Below are positions 1-5,657 of a stretch of 12,858 nucleotides of DNA, one piece after another (the first letter of the stretch is position 1; each line of letters opens with the position of its first letter). This DNA is from CBIHLX01 sp966210935. GTDB lineage: Bacteria; Patescibacteriota; Saccharimonadia; Saccharimonadales; Saccharimonadaceae. Below the pieces are notes generated by a model. It had not been told where the DNA came from. It saw nothing but the letters and a program-made list of their open reading frames with translations, and ran no database searches. Where the stretch lies: contig CBIHLX010000022.1 of NCBI GenBank assembly GCA_966210935.1, positions 1 to 12,858 of the forward strand, read 5' to 3'. The position numbers were made by a program, and so were the translations under genes.

Positions 1-308
1 ATATCGTCAGCATGATGCGCCGTGACAATCGTTGCCTCGTGCTTTGCCGCCTGGTGCTGTAAAAACGAATACCGATAGCGGCGCGCGATCTCCTCGCTCG
101 CACCCGGCCCAAGTTCTGCTCGCTTACTCACATACGGCACCCCATACCCACGAGCTAGCGCCTCAACAAAGCGCGCATCCGCCGCTGAATCACCTCTGAT
201 TCCATGATCAAAATGCGCCACAATCAATTCGTGTCTGTGCTCCTCGATTAATTTATGGAGCAATACCACCGAATCAACACCCCCACTAACTGCGACGAGG
301 TACTTCAC
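1..308 (-). CDS. tilS: tRNA(Ile)-lysidine synthase, N-terminal part (3' end outside window)
   Basis: TilS attaches lysine to C34 of tRNA-Ile(CAU) using ATP, so that the tRNA is charged with Ile and reads AUA. About 102 residues are visible. They begin with the PP-loop ATPase signature SGGVDS (residues 8-13) in the context VAVSGGVDSVVLLHKL. Next come AHFDHGIRGDSAADARF, the usual TilS 'H-x-DHG-x-R' segment, and TAHHADD near the window edge, another conserved TilS motif. The start is GTG at 308, with a weak AGG upstream, 6 nt after the stop of the 55-aa gene, so the two genes are probably cotranscribed. The gene runs off the left edge. Its likely substrate tRNA is encoded at 9334-9409. The family assignment is firm from the motifs. 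Confidence 0.93.
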   Translation of the reverse strand, partial: MKYLVAVSGGVDSVVLLHKLIEEHRHELIVAHFDHGIRGDSAADARFVEALARGYGVPYVSKRAELGPGASEEIARRYRYSFLQHQAAKHEATIVTAHHADD

Positions 309-314
309 GCGAAC

Positions 315-482
315 CTAACCGAGACGCTTGGCAATCACAACACCAAGCCAAATACCGAGCAACCCACCCACTGTACCAGTGAGCACACTCAGACTTATAT
401 CTTCGTTACCCATCAATAGCGGCAGGTAGCCGCCAACAAGGCCGCCAATAGTTGCAAAGAAAAACAGGAATGACTTATTCAT
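315..482 (-). CDS. Small two-helix membrane protein, 55 aa, function unknown
   Basis: I do not recognise a named family. The reading frame runs from ATG at 482 to TAG at 315-317. It has two hydrophobic, glycine-rich segments, about residues 5-24 (FLFFFATIGGLVGGYLPLLM) and 31-51, joined by a short polar turn (GNEDIS) and ending in a basic tail (AKRLG). The GG-x-x-GG and G-x-x-GG spacing suggests tight helix packing. Small glycine-zipper-like proteins of this size are common in Patescibacteria (general impression, not a database match). It lies 12 nt after the pilin stop and 6 nt before the tilS start, so it sits inside an apparent operon. An AGG lies just upstream of the ATG. Confidence 0.7.
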   Translation of the reverse strand: MNKSFLFFFATIGGLVGGYLPLLMGNEDISLSVLTGTVGGLLGIWLGVVIAKRLG

Positions 483-494
483 GTACCTAGTATA

Positions 495-1097
495 TTACGC
501 CCCAGCCGGTGGCGTCTCATTGCAGCTCGTAATATTTGATACCGTAAATGAATACTTATAGTGATCGCTACCCTCAACATACGTACCGGTTGAGCTGCCG
601 CCAATATTCACATGATTACAGTAATAGGCATTGGAGCTTATGAGGGTTATCTCACGAAAGCCGAGGCGACGATACATCGCCGCCTTCTGCGGCCCGCCAT
701 GCACGCCATTCCATGCACTAATCACATAGCTCGTTCCGTCGCTAGAATACATATAGCATCCCCGCAAACCACCGATACCCCTATTTGCTTCCGATTGAGG
801 CAAGGTCTCAGTTACGCTCGGCACCCAATCAGCCTGACTCGTACCCCCTGTACAGTTGTCATCGGTACGGACTGTATTGAGACTACCAGTCGAAGGGTAG
901 CTGCCGTTCATGGCATTGTAGGCTTCGACCAGTTTTTGCACATTCTTGATGTCAGATTGTACGCGACTGTTGGCTGCCCGTGCCTGGATGCCATTAAACG
1001 CCACAATAGTAATGGCGGCCAAAATCGCAATCACCACGATCACGATCAAAAGTTCCACGATAGTAAACCCTACTTGTTTGCGTGCCCACGCTTTCAT
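495..1097 (-). CDS. Type IV prepilin-like protein (pilin or pseudopilin)
   Basis: 200-aa secreted pilin-type subunit. The 10-residue basic leader MKAWARKQVG is followed by FTIVE, the class III prepilin peptidase site: cleavage falls between G10 and F11, with the conserved Glu at +5 of the mature protein. The N-terminal helix (FTIVELLIVIVVIAILAAI) anchors the subunit in the membrane before assembly and packs in the filament core. The globular part has about four cysteines that could form disulfides outside the cell. Type IV pili are widespread in Saccharibacteria and could serve adhesion or twitching, but no assembly genes (pilB, pilC, pilD) are visible here, so its role as major or minor pilin is open. 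There is no Shine-Dalgarno sequence at a normal distance. A promoter lies directly upstream (see 1106-1135). Confidence 0.92.
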   Translation of the reverse strand: MKAWARKQVGFTIVELLIVIVVIAILAAITIVAFNGIQARAANSRVQSDIKNVQKLVEAYNAMNGSYPSTGSLNTVRTDDNCTGGTSQADWVPSVTETLPQSEANRGIGGLRGCYMYSSDGTSYVISAWNGVHGGPQKAAMYRRLGFREITLISSNAYYCNHVNIGGSSTGTYVEGSDHYKYSFTVSNITSCNETPPAGA

Positions 1098-1105
1098 ATG
1101 TTCTA

Positions 1106-1135
1106 TTTATACCATTCTTCAACTCCTTATCACAA
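1106..1135 (-). promoter_or_regulatory. Promoter of the pilin gene, giving a near-leaderless mRNA
   Basis: On the minus strand a -35-like TTGTGA (1135-1130), an 18-nt spacer and a -10 TATAAA (1111-1106) end only 8 nt before the pilin ATG at 1097. The expected transcription start lies 1-3 nt from the ATG. The only good ribosome-binding sequence, AAGGAG (1128-1123), is inside the spacer and would not be on this transcript. Confidence 0.5.
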
Positions 1136-1152
1136 GCCGCGCAACCCGCCCG

Positions 1153-2388
1153 TTAGAGATAGCGAGTGCTGCCAAAAGGGATTTTTTGCTTCACAATTCG
1201 CTGCGTATCCAAAGTATCTGCCGAGTGGATCGTTCGCTCACCAAAGCGACGATTAATTGTATCGACCACTTCCGTAACTGCTCGCTCACGGGCCACCTGG
1301 TCACCAAAAAGACTAAGCTGCGGATCACTGTCTTCGGTTAACTCGTAGCAGCTCACTCCTATTTCGCGAATACCCGCCGGTGCCTGCGCCATAAGGCCGC
1401 ACGCCTGGGCATATATCGCCTGGTCGCTATAAAAGGGAAATGGGGCCATGTGTCGCGCATGCCAATACTGCCGGTCGTCAGTCTTCACATACACATACAC
1501 CCCGCGGGCCACACGCTGCTGTGATCGAAGGCGCGACCCGACCGACTCACACAAATTGTGAAGGCGCTTTGCAATCTGGTGAAACGACAACCCCCGTTCC
1601 TCAAGTACGTACTGCCGTCCCACCGTCTTGACATCATGCGACACATCGTCGACCTCCCAGCCGCGCAGTCGCCGATGCCACTGCTCGCCGACGACACTCT
1701 TAAAGACCATTTTTCGAAGCGTCACAGGATCAGCGTCAAGAAATTCAAGGGGCGTATAGATACCAACGCTATTGAGCCGATGCTCATTATGAGTTGCGAT
1801 ACCCGTTAAGTCCGTCAGCTTCAAGCTACCTAGGACCGCTCGTAGGTTCGTGTAATCAATCACATCAAGACCATCCGGCTTATGGAGGCCGGCAGCGGTT
1901 TTAGCTAGGAAGCGGTTTGTCCCAATCCCCACGTTACAGCGCATATAATTGCCAACTTCTTCGCGCAGTCGCTGCTTGATTTCCAGACCAATCTCTTCCA
2001 GTGGACGGTCGCGAATAGAGCTCGTGGTTTGCGTAAAATCAATCACCCCCTCGTCGATACTTTTCATTGTGACGTGCGCGCTGTAGTCGCTCATAATATC
2101 CAGCAAACGATGGTAGACATACCGATACTTTGCCGGGTCACTCTCGAGTGCAACCAAATCCGGCACCAGCTTGCGCGCCTCTTTGTAACGCATGCCGACT
2201 TTCACACCCTTCTGCTTGGCCTCGTAACTCGCCGTGACAACCGCCGTATGTTCGGTGCGGCGGTTCATGACCGCTACCGGCCGGTAGCGAAGCAGTGGGC
2301 GAGACTGCTGCTCGACTGTCGCGAAGCAGCTATTGAGATCGATATGCATAATTAGCGGACGAGCCGGGTTGTAGTCACTATTCACCAT
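1153..2388 (-). CDS. Y-family DNA polymerase (DinB/UmuC type, Pol IV-like)
   Basis: Low-fidelity translesion polymerase. HIDLNSCFATVE near the N-terminus matches DinB HVDMDCFFAAVE: the first metal-binding Asp and the steric-gate Phe are kept, while the neighbouring Phe is Cys. SIDEGVIDFT carries the second catalytic Asp-Glu pair. A helix-hairpin-helix-like thumb (LTGIATHNEHRLNSVGI) and a little-finger domain follow. QLSLF near the C-terminus is a classical beta-clamp-binding pentapeptide. The frame is open back to an ATG at 2412, but the strong AAGGAGG (2397-2391) lies inside that extension and serves ATG 2388 (spacing 2) or, better, GTG 2385 (spacing 5). The start is therefore 2388 or 2385. 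A small gene 128 nt upstream in the same direction is a likely partner. Whether it acts as Pol IV or Pol V is not decidable from sequence alone. Confidence 0.93.
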   Translation of the reverse strand: MVNSDYNPARPLIMHIDLNSCFATVEQQSRPLLRYRPVAVMNRRTEHTAVVTASYEAKQKGVKVGMRYKEARKLVPDLVALESDPAKYRYVYHRLLDIMSDYSAHVTMKSIDEGVIDFTQTTSSIRDRPLEEIGLEIKQRLREEVGNYMRCNVGIGTNRFLAKTAAGLHKPDGLDVIDYTNLRAVLGSLKLTDLTGIATHNEHRLNSVGIYTPLEFLDADPVTLRKMVFKSVVGEQWHRRLRGWEVDDVSHDVKTVGRQYVLEERGLSFHQIAKRLHNLCESVGSRLRSQQRVARGVYVYVKTDDRQYWHARHMAPFPFYSDQAIYAQACGLMAQAPAGIREIGVSCYELTEDSDPQLSLFGDQVARERAVTEVVDTINRRFGERTIHSADTLDTQRIVKQKIPFGSTRYL

Positions 2389-2390
2389 GA

Positions 2391-2397
2391 CCTCCTT
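2391..2397 (-). promoter_or_regulatory. Ribosome binding site deciding the polymerase start
   Basis: AAGGAGG on the minus strand, a full anti-16S match. It lies downstream of the longest possible start codon (2412) and directly before ATG 2388 and GTG 2385, arguing for the shorter protein. Confidence 0.6.
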
Positions 2398-2516
2398 GTT
2401 CAAAGAAATCATAGATTCTAATTAATGCACCTTGTAGGCCGCGCCGGAACCGGCGTCGTGCGCCGCGTTCAGAATCGACCCTAAGTCGTGTCTCGAGTGG
2501 GATGTACGACGACCAT

Positions 2517-2783
2517 TTATTCATAGTGATCCGCCTCTCGGGTGAGGTGCCAGGTCAGTCGCTCGCTATCAAACTCCAGTCGATAATCCGCCCCACCGTC
2601 TGTCACATCAAAGATATGCACCGTCCGTGCGCCATGGGCCGTCGGGTGCCGTAACCCCAACTCCGTAATTTCAATTTCTCGGCCGCTGGCTCTGCGAAAT
2701 TTTACAGGCCGGCACAGATTTAACCCCTCGCCAAATGTCACGACAACATCAATTCGTTCGTTCAAAAAAGTTTCGTCATTCAT
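2517..2783 (-). CDS. Small hypothetical protein upstream of the Y-family polymerase
   Basis: 88 aa from ATG at 2783, with a GAGG 9 nt upstream. The sequence reads as a compact all-beta protein: alternating hydrophobic strands (DVVVTFGEG, PVKFRRASGREIEITELGLRH, TVHIFDVTDGGADYRLEFD, TWHLTREADHYE) with charged turns. Short proteins with a similar 'P-x-x-F-x-W/R-x-G-R ... Y-x-L ... W-x-L' layout are found next to translesion polymerase genes in Actinobacteria (DUF6504-like). The resemblance here is by eye only. Position and direction suggest cotranscription with the polymerase gene, although 128 nt separate the two. It might be a polymerase accessory factor or a damage-response protein; neither is shown. 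Confidence 0.7.
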   Translation of the reverse strand: MNDETFLNERIDVVVTFGEGLNLCRPVKFRRASGREIEITELGLRHPTAHGARTVHIFDVTDGGADYRLEFDSERLTWHLTREADHYE

Positions 2784-2829
2784 ATCAAAAATCCTCTAAA
2801 GGTTAGTTAGAGAAACGTTTTTGATTGTA

Positions 2830-2849
2830 TTGCCCGTCTACTTGCCCGT
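2830..2849. repeat. Short tandem direct repeat upstream of the polymerase operon
   Basis: TTGCCCGT occurs at 2830-2837 and again at 2842-2849, 12 bp apart centre to centre, about 50 bp upstream of the gene starting at 2783. The spacing is roughly one helical turn, so it could be an operator for a protein binding as a tandem pair. It could also be chance. It is not a recognised LexA box. Confidence 0.3.
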
Positions 2850-2976
2850 TTCTAGCAAGCCTCCGAAGACAATTGAATGACCTGTCGTGAGGGACGCTTA
2901 GCTGCAGAAGCCAGTGAGTATCACGTGGTACTTTTAGTATAACGCTTAGCGCTTAAAAATGGTACGAATATTCGAC

Positions 2977-3066
2977 CTCACCTTTACCCTCAAGCACGAC
3001 ACTTAAGACCAAGGGTGAGTCCTGCCAGCCGGGCTTTCCGGCTGGCAGGTTATGGTTGAGACCATA
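2977..3066. other. Three consecutive stem-loops (possible small RNA or 3' UTR structure)
   Basis: Stem 1 pairs 2977-2985 with 3011-3019 (CTCACC/GGTGAG plus three more pairs, one of them G-U). Stem 2 pairs 3021-3032 with 3038-3049, 12 perfect GC-rich pairs with a 5-nt loop. Stem 3 pairs 3051-3056 (TATGGT) with 3061-3066 (ACCATA), loop TGAG. The stems are separated by single bases. Stem 2 is 29 nt beyond the stop of the minus-strand gene at 3078 and could act as its terminator, but no T-run follows it on either strand. Confidence 0.45.
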
Positions 3067-3077
3067 CGTTCAGTCAC

Positions 3078-3554
3078 CTAAATAAGGCAGGACCACGTGT
3101 ACAGAAAAAGCCGCTCCGCCTCTCCAAACTTAGCAACATTACTGTTACATAGTCTGTAATACGCCAGCTTAATCTGCTCGCGACCCATCATCCACTGCTC
3201 AGGATCAAGGATATCCCGAGGGCTTCCGCCCTGATCGACATACTCCCAGCGACTAAGCCCGGTGGCAATATGCCGGATACCCAATTCTTCCTGATGCCCT
3301 GTGAAATCCGAGTCCAACCGTAGCAACTTATGATGCACTTCATCGTACAGCAGCACCCACCAGACACGCCAGCCAACATTGGCATCGTGCCGGAAGCAGG
3401 CCTCGGCAAAGTCCATGATCGTGCGAAGGCCGACATACTCTCGTGGCAACACGACCCGATGCGGGTCGATCTTCTCACAGAAGCCGTGACGATACTCGCA
3501 GTCACCTCCCTGATGAACCGAACAGACGTTAAACAACCTCGCTTGCCCAGACAT
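3078..3554 (-). CDS. Hypothetical protein with an N-terminal Cys/His cluster
   Basis: 158 aa, family not recognised. The frame is open to 3602, but the start is placed at ATG 3554 because AGGGGGG lies 5 nt before it and a promoter-like element sits at 3593-3620. The N-terminal region has Cys and His residues close together (NVCSVHQGGDCEYRHGFCEK), possibly a metal site. The rest is rich in Trp, Tyr and charged residues (GWRVWWVLLYDEVHHK; DPEQWMMGREQIKLAYYRLC), typical of a soluble alpha/beta protein. There is no signal peptide or clear membrane helix. It stands alone, downstream of its own promoter and divergent from the tRNA-Met gene. Function unknown. Confidence 0.65.
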   Translation of the reverse strand: MSGQARLFNVCSVHQGGDCEYRHGFCEKIDPHRVVLPREYVGLRTIMDFAEACFRHDANVGWRVWWVLLYDEVHHKLLRLDSDFTGHQEELGIRHIATGLSRWEYVDQGGSPRDILDPEQWMMGREQIKLAYYRLCNSNVAKFGEAERLFLYTWSCLI

Positions 3555-3592
3555 ATCCACCCCCCTGAGTGTAAATATCAAACGATAGTCAA

Positions 3593-3620
3593 AGTGTAGC
3601 ACTTGGGCATAAATTTACAA
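3593..3620 (-). promoter_or_regulatory. Promoter candidate for the gene at 3078-3554
   Basis: Minus strand: -35 TTGTAA (3620-3615), 16-nt spacer, extended -10 TGCTACACT (3601-3593). The predicted start gives a leader of about 30 nt that carries the AGGGGGG ribosome-binding site. Confidence 0.45.
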
Positions 3621-3656
3621 GAGCCTTCCAGGCCTCTAGAAAAACACTTCAGTATC

Positions 3657-3665
3657 TGCTACAAT
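3657..3665 (+). promoter_or_regulatory. Extended -10 element of the tRNA-Met gene
   Basis: TGCTACAAT (TG-n-TACAAT) ends 15 nt before the tRNA. There is no clear -35, which is acceptable for an extended -10 promoter. The predicted start leaves a 5' trailer of under 10 nt for RNase P. Confidence 0.5.
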
Positions 3666-3680
3666 CGCCAGAGTAATTGT

Positions 3681-3757
3681 GGCAGCGTAGCTCAGTTGGT
3701 TAGAGCGTAGGACTCATAAGCCTAAGGTCACAGGTTCGAAACCTGTCGCTGCTACCA
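3681..3757 (+). tRNA. tRNA-Met (CAT), elongator
   Basis: 77 nt including an encoded CCA. The acceptor pairs GGCAGCG with CGCTGCT (first pair G-U). D arm GCTC/GAGC. Anticodon loop CTCATAA gives CAT. T arm ACAGG-TTCGAAA-CCTGT is perfect. Overall it resembles E. coli elongator tRNA-Met closely (GTAGCTCAGTTGGTTAGAGC; GGTCACAGGTTCGAA), and it lacks the 1:72 mismatch of initiators. Oddity: A31 faces G39 at the base of the anticodon stem. Confidence 0.93.
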
Positions 3758-3795
3758 AGAAAATCCCCTCATCGAAAGATGGGGGTATTTTCTTG
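3756..3795 (+). terminator. Intrinsic terminator of tRNA-Met, stem starts in the CCA
   Basis: Arms 3756-3773 and 3778-3795 with a GAAA tetraloop: 16 Watson-Crick pairs, one T-G wobble and one mismatch (3765/3786). The 3' arm ends in TATTTTCTTG. The 5' arm begins with the last two bases of the tRNA CCA. The symmetric A-rich/T-rich arms could also terminate the ArsR transcript from the other side. Confidence 0.85.
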
Positions 3796-3859
3796 ATGTT
3801 TACTCTTCGCCTTCAATCAAGATGTGTGGCGGACGCTTGTCGATCCGCCCTTGTAACGA

Positions 3860-4186
3860 CTACTGATTGTTTCCTTTCTCTGCGTCTAGCTCGTCAACGG
3901 TCACCGCTAATTCGGCAACTGAGGTAAAATATCGCCCCATAGTAGGACGATAGTAGATCTTTCTTCCCACCTTCTGGCTCGTTACGATATGCGCATCTTT
4001 GAGGATCTTCAAATGGTGCGAAATCGTTGGTCGCGACAGATCGGTTTGAGCAGCCAGTTCAGCGACGGATTTTCGAGACCCATCCAGCATGAGCAAAATT
4101 AACTGCTGACGAATAGGGTCACCAAGCGCATTAAAGAGGGGAAGGCTTTGCGTAAATATATGACGTATTTTTTCTTGTTGATCCAT
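3860..4186 (-). CDS. ArsR-family winged-helix transcriptional regulator
   Basis: 108 aa, the usual family length. The domain order is typical: FNALGDPIRQQLILLML (helices 1-2), VAELAAQTDLSRPTISHHLKILKDAHIV (helix-turn-helix, roughly residues 39-66, with the ISHHL recognition helix), then the beta wing KVGRKIYYRPT. ArsR proteins bind DNA as dimers and leave it on sensing a ligand. The metal-binding ELCVCD motif is absent and no cysteine is present, so a non-metal signal is likely. The start ATG has GGAAGG just upstream. It is divergent from the nuclease gene at 4381, with an imperfect inverted repeat between them. After the TAG stop, 19 further codons stay open in frame to a TAA. Confidence 0.9.
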   Translation of the reverse strand: MDQQEKIRHIFTQSLPLFNALGDPIRQQLILLMLDGSRKSVAELAAQTDLSRPTISHHLKILKDAHIVTSQKVGRKIYYRPTMGRYFTSVAELAVTVDELDAEKGNNQ

Positions 4187-4204
4187 TGCCTTCCACTATG
4201 ATTT

Positions 4205-4228
4205 ATTGGTCGAAAAAAATCAACCGAT
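4205..4228. promoter_or_regulatory. Candidate ArsR operator (imperfect inverted repeat)
   Basis: ATTGGTCGA (4205-4213) and TCAACCGAT (4220-4228) are inverted repeats matching at 7 of 9 positions with a 6-nt A-tract between. It lies 19-42 nt upstream of the regulator ATG in the divergent intergenic region, where an autoregulatory ArsR site would be expected. Confidence 0.4.
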
Positions 4229-4380
4229 TGAACGCGCTCAAGAACCGCTTTGCCCGTCCGAACCGTTTCGTCGAACACCCCACAACGTTGTAAATAGCAC
4301 TTGACCTTCCGCCACTGAACGGGCGTGATTTTACGTGTCGCATTCTATTATTTTTGTCATGCTAGTGCTTTACTGGAAGA

Positions 4381-5142
4381 GTGAAAATAACGTCTCTCAA
4401 TCTCCAAGGATTTGAACACTGGGAAGAGCGAAAACCAAACATCCTCGCCTACCTGCGCCAGGAATCCCCTGACGTTGTACTCTTTCAAGAGGTCGTGTAT
4501 CTGCCGGAACTTTCAGCACACAATCCGGCCGAACTCCTTAACGCCGAACTTGGCTACCGATACGAAAACTGCACCATCAGTCGCCTGCAAGTTGGCCTCG
4601 AGCACCCTGTCTACCGCGAAGGCCTCGCAGCAATCAGCCGCCACCCGATCCTTAAGACAGACACTATCGTTTTAAAACAGGACGAACGAGATGCCCATCA
4701 GCGAATCGTGCAACTGCTCGACATCATGATTAACCATCATGTCGTTAAGATTGCCAATGTTCATTTCTCAATTACCGACGACTTTGACTTTGCAACACCT
4801 CAGCTCATTGAGCTACTCGACATACTGCAGGCGCGGGGCGAAAATCGCATCATTGTCGGTGATTTCAACCTCGACCGACTCGAAGACAGCGCAGAGCTAT
4901 GGCAGGACCGCTACCGCGCTTCAACTGTCTTCCCGTACCTGTCATTCCCAAGCTGGAATAAGCGCAATGATTACTTTCTCATCCCGAAATCATATGAGTT
5001 TAGCGACTTTGGCACATCGGGCGACGCACACTTATCTGATCACACAGCAATCACGACCACCCTGGCACATTCAGGCGACAGCCACGACTGGCGTCGTGAA
5101 CTCCGTGAACGTTTCGCGCATCTTCGCGATCATGCCAAATAA
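4381..5142 (+). CDS. Endonuclease/exonuclease/phosphatase (EEP) family protein
   Basis: 253 aa metal-dependent phosphoesterase with the full family signature: N7 in SLNLQG, E37 in DVVLFQEVV, D161 and N163 in VGDFNLD, and S219-D220-H221 near the C-terminus. These correspond to the Mg-binding Glu, the catalytic Asp/Asn and the general-base His. There is no signal peptide, so it probably acts in the cytoplasm on DNA, RNA or a phosphorylated small molecule. The substrate cannot be read from the sequence. The start is GTG at 4381 with GGAAG just before it; the protein begins right at the first beta strand, as is usual for short EEP enzymes. It is divergent from the ArsR gene and may be regulated by it. 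Its stop codon is inside a terminator stem. Confidence 0.9.
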   Translation: MKITSLNLQGFEHWEERKPNILAYLRQESPDVVLFQEVVYLPELSAHNPAELLNAELGYRYENCTISRLQVGLEHPVYREGLAAISRHPILKTDTIVLKQDERDAHQRIVQLLDIMINHHVVKIANVHFSITDDFDFATPQLIELLDILQARGENRIIVGDFNLDRLEDSAELWQDRYRASTVFPYLSFPSWNKRNDYFLIPKSYEFSDFGTSGDAHLSDHTAITTTLAHSGDSHDWRRELRERFAHLRDHAK

Positions 5143-5173
5143 AATAACCGCCTACATGGGCGGCTATTTTATT
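5138..5173. terminator. Bidirectional terminator between convergent genes
   Basis: AATAAAATA (5138-5146) pairs with TATTTTATT (5165-5173), and CCGCC (5148-5152) pairs with GGCGG (5159-5163) around a 6-nt loop. It includes the TAA stop (5140-5142) of the nuclease gene and lies 10 nt beyond the stop of the YggT-like gene on the other strand. A-rich and T-rich arms give a U-run in both directions. Confidence 0.85.
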
Positions 5174-5182
5174 GTAGCCAAA

Positions 5183-5581
5183 CTAAATGTCAGTTCGATT
5201 GCTCGTCAGAGTAGCTAGCTTTGCAATACCCCAGGCAATTAACGCGTAGATGACCATTGCAACGATACTGCTAATCTCAAGTACCGATTGACCATAGGCC
5301 GGAGTGTAGCCAAAGACACCGAAGAACGGCCAAGCAAAGACACCACTAAGGCCATAAATTAAGTCAACAAAAGGTGAACCTTGGTTAGCGGCCAGCAGAA
5401 GGAAAATCACACGTAACGCTAGGAGGGCGATGATGACGCCCGCAATATACCAGACGATCTTATGAAATACCAACGGACCATCCGCGCGATCAACGACACT
5501 TCCAGGCGCTGACACATTAGTGTTATCGAGATTATCACTTGTCTCACGAACTTCAGTCGTTTGACGGTTTACTACTGCCAT
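5183..5581 (-). CDS. YggT-like integral membrane protein
   Basis: 132 aa from ATG 5581, which has AAGGAG 6 nt upstream; the longer frame to 5629 lacks a ribosome site. A polar N-terminal tail of about 45 residues (rich in Asp, Asn, Thr, Ser) precedes HKIVWYIAGVIIALLALRVIFLLLAAN (first helix), the conserved-looking SPFVDLIYGLSGVFAWPFFGVFGYTP loop, and a second helix LEISSIVAMVIYALIAWGIAKL. 'N-x-x-SPFV' with a following P-F is typical of YggT-family proteins, which are small membrane proteins of unclear role linked with cell division or osmotic stress. Convergent with the nuclease gene; the 49-aa gene upstream runs in the same direction, but an extended -10 lies between them. Confidence 0.8.
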   Translation of the reverse strand: MAVVNRQTTEVRETSDNLDNTNVSAPGSVVDRADGPLVFHKIVWYIAGVIIALLALRVIFLLLAANQGSPFVDLIYGLSGVFAWPFFGVFGYTPAYGQSVLEISSIVAMVIYALIAWGIAKLATLTSNRTDI

Positions 5582-5612
5582 GAGGGACTCCTTATTAATC
5601 TGTCGTGCCCCC

Positions 5613-5621
5613 AGCATAGCA
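5613..5621 (-). promoter_or_regulatory. Extended -10 promoter of the YggT-like gene
   Basis: Minus strand TGCTATGCT (TG-n-TATGCT). The predicted start is near 5606, giving a leader of about 25 nt that contains the AAGGAG ribosome site. No consensus -35 is visible. Confidence 0.4.
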
Positions 5622-5657
5622 TCAGCCAATGCACAGAAATGTGAACAATTTCACTAA

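Larger units (their letters stand above)
2784..3077. other. Gene-free interval with structured segments
   Basis: No convincing protein gene on either strand. It contains the direct repeat at 2830-2849, a TATAAC -10-like hexamer on the plus strand (2938-2943), a 15-codon reading frame starting at 2959, a perfect 10-bp palindrome CGAATATTCG (2965-2974), and three stem-loops in a row between 2977 and 3066. Confidence 0.5.

Noticed and set aside
612..1256. 214-codon plus-strand frame opposite the pilin and polymerase genes
   Set aside because: Antisense to two well-supported genes, with no ribosome site and no recognisable domain.
2442..2455. Small hairpin CGCCG-GAAC-CGGCG between the 88-aa gene and the polymerase
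   Set aside because: Only five pairs and no T-run; likely chance in a GC-rich stretch, and a terminator here would separate genes in the same direction.
2965..2974. CGAATATTCG palindrome as a LexA (SOS) box
   Set aside because: The Gram-positive type box has CGAAC-N4-GTTCG spacing; the arms here are adjacent, and it is about 180 bp upstream of the repair genes.
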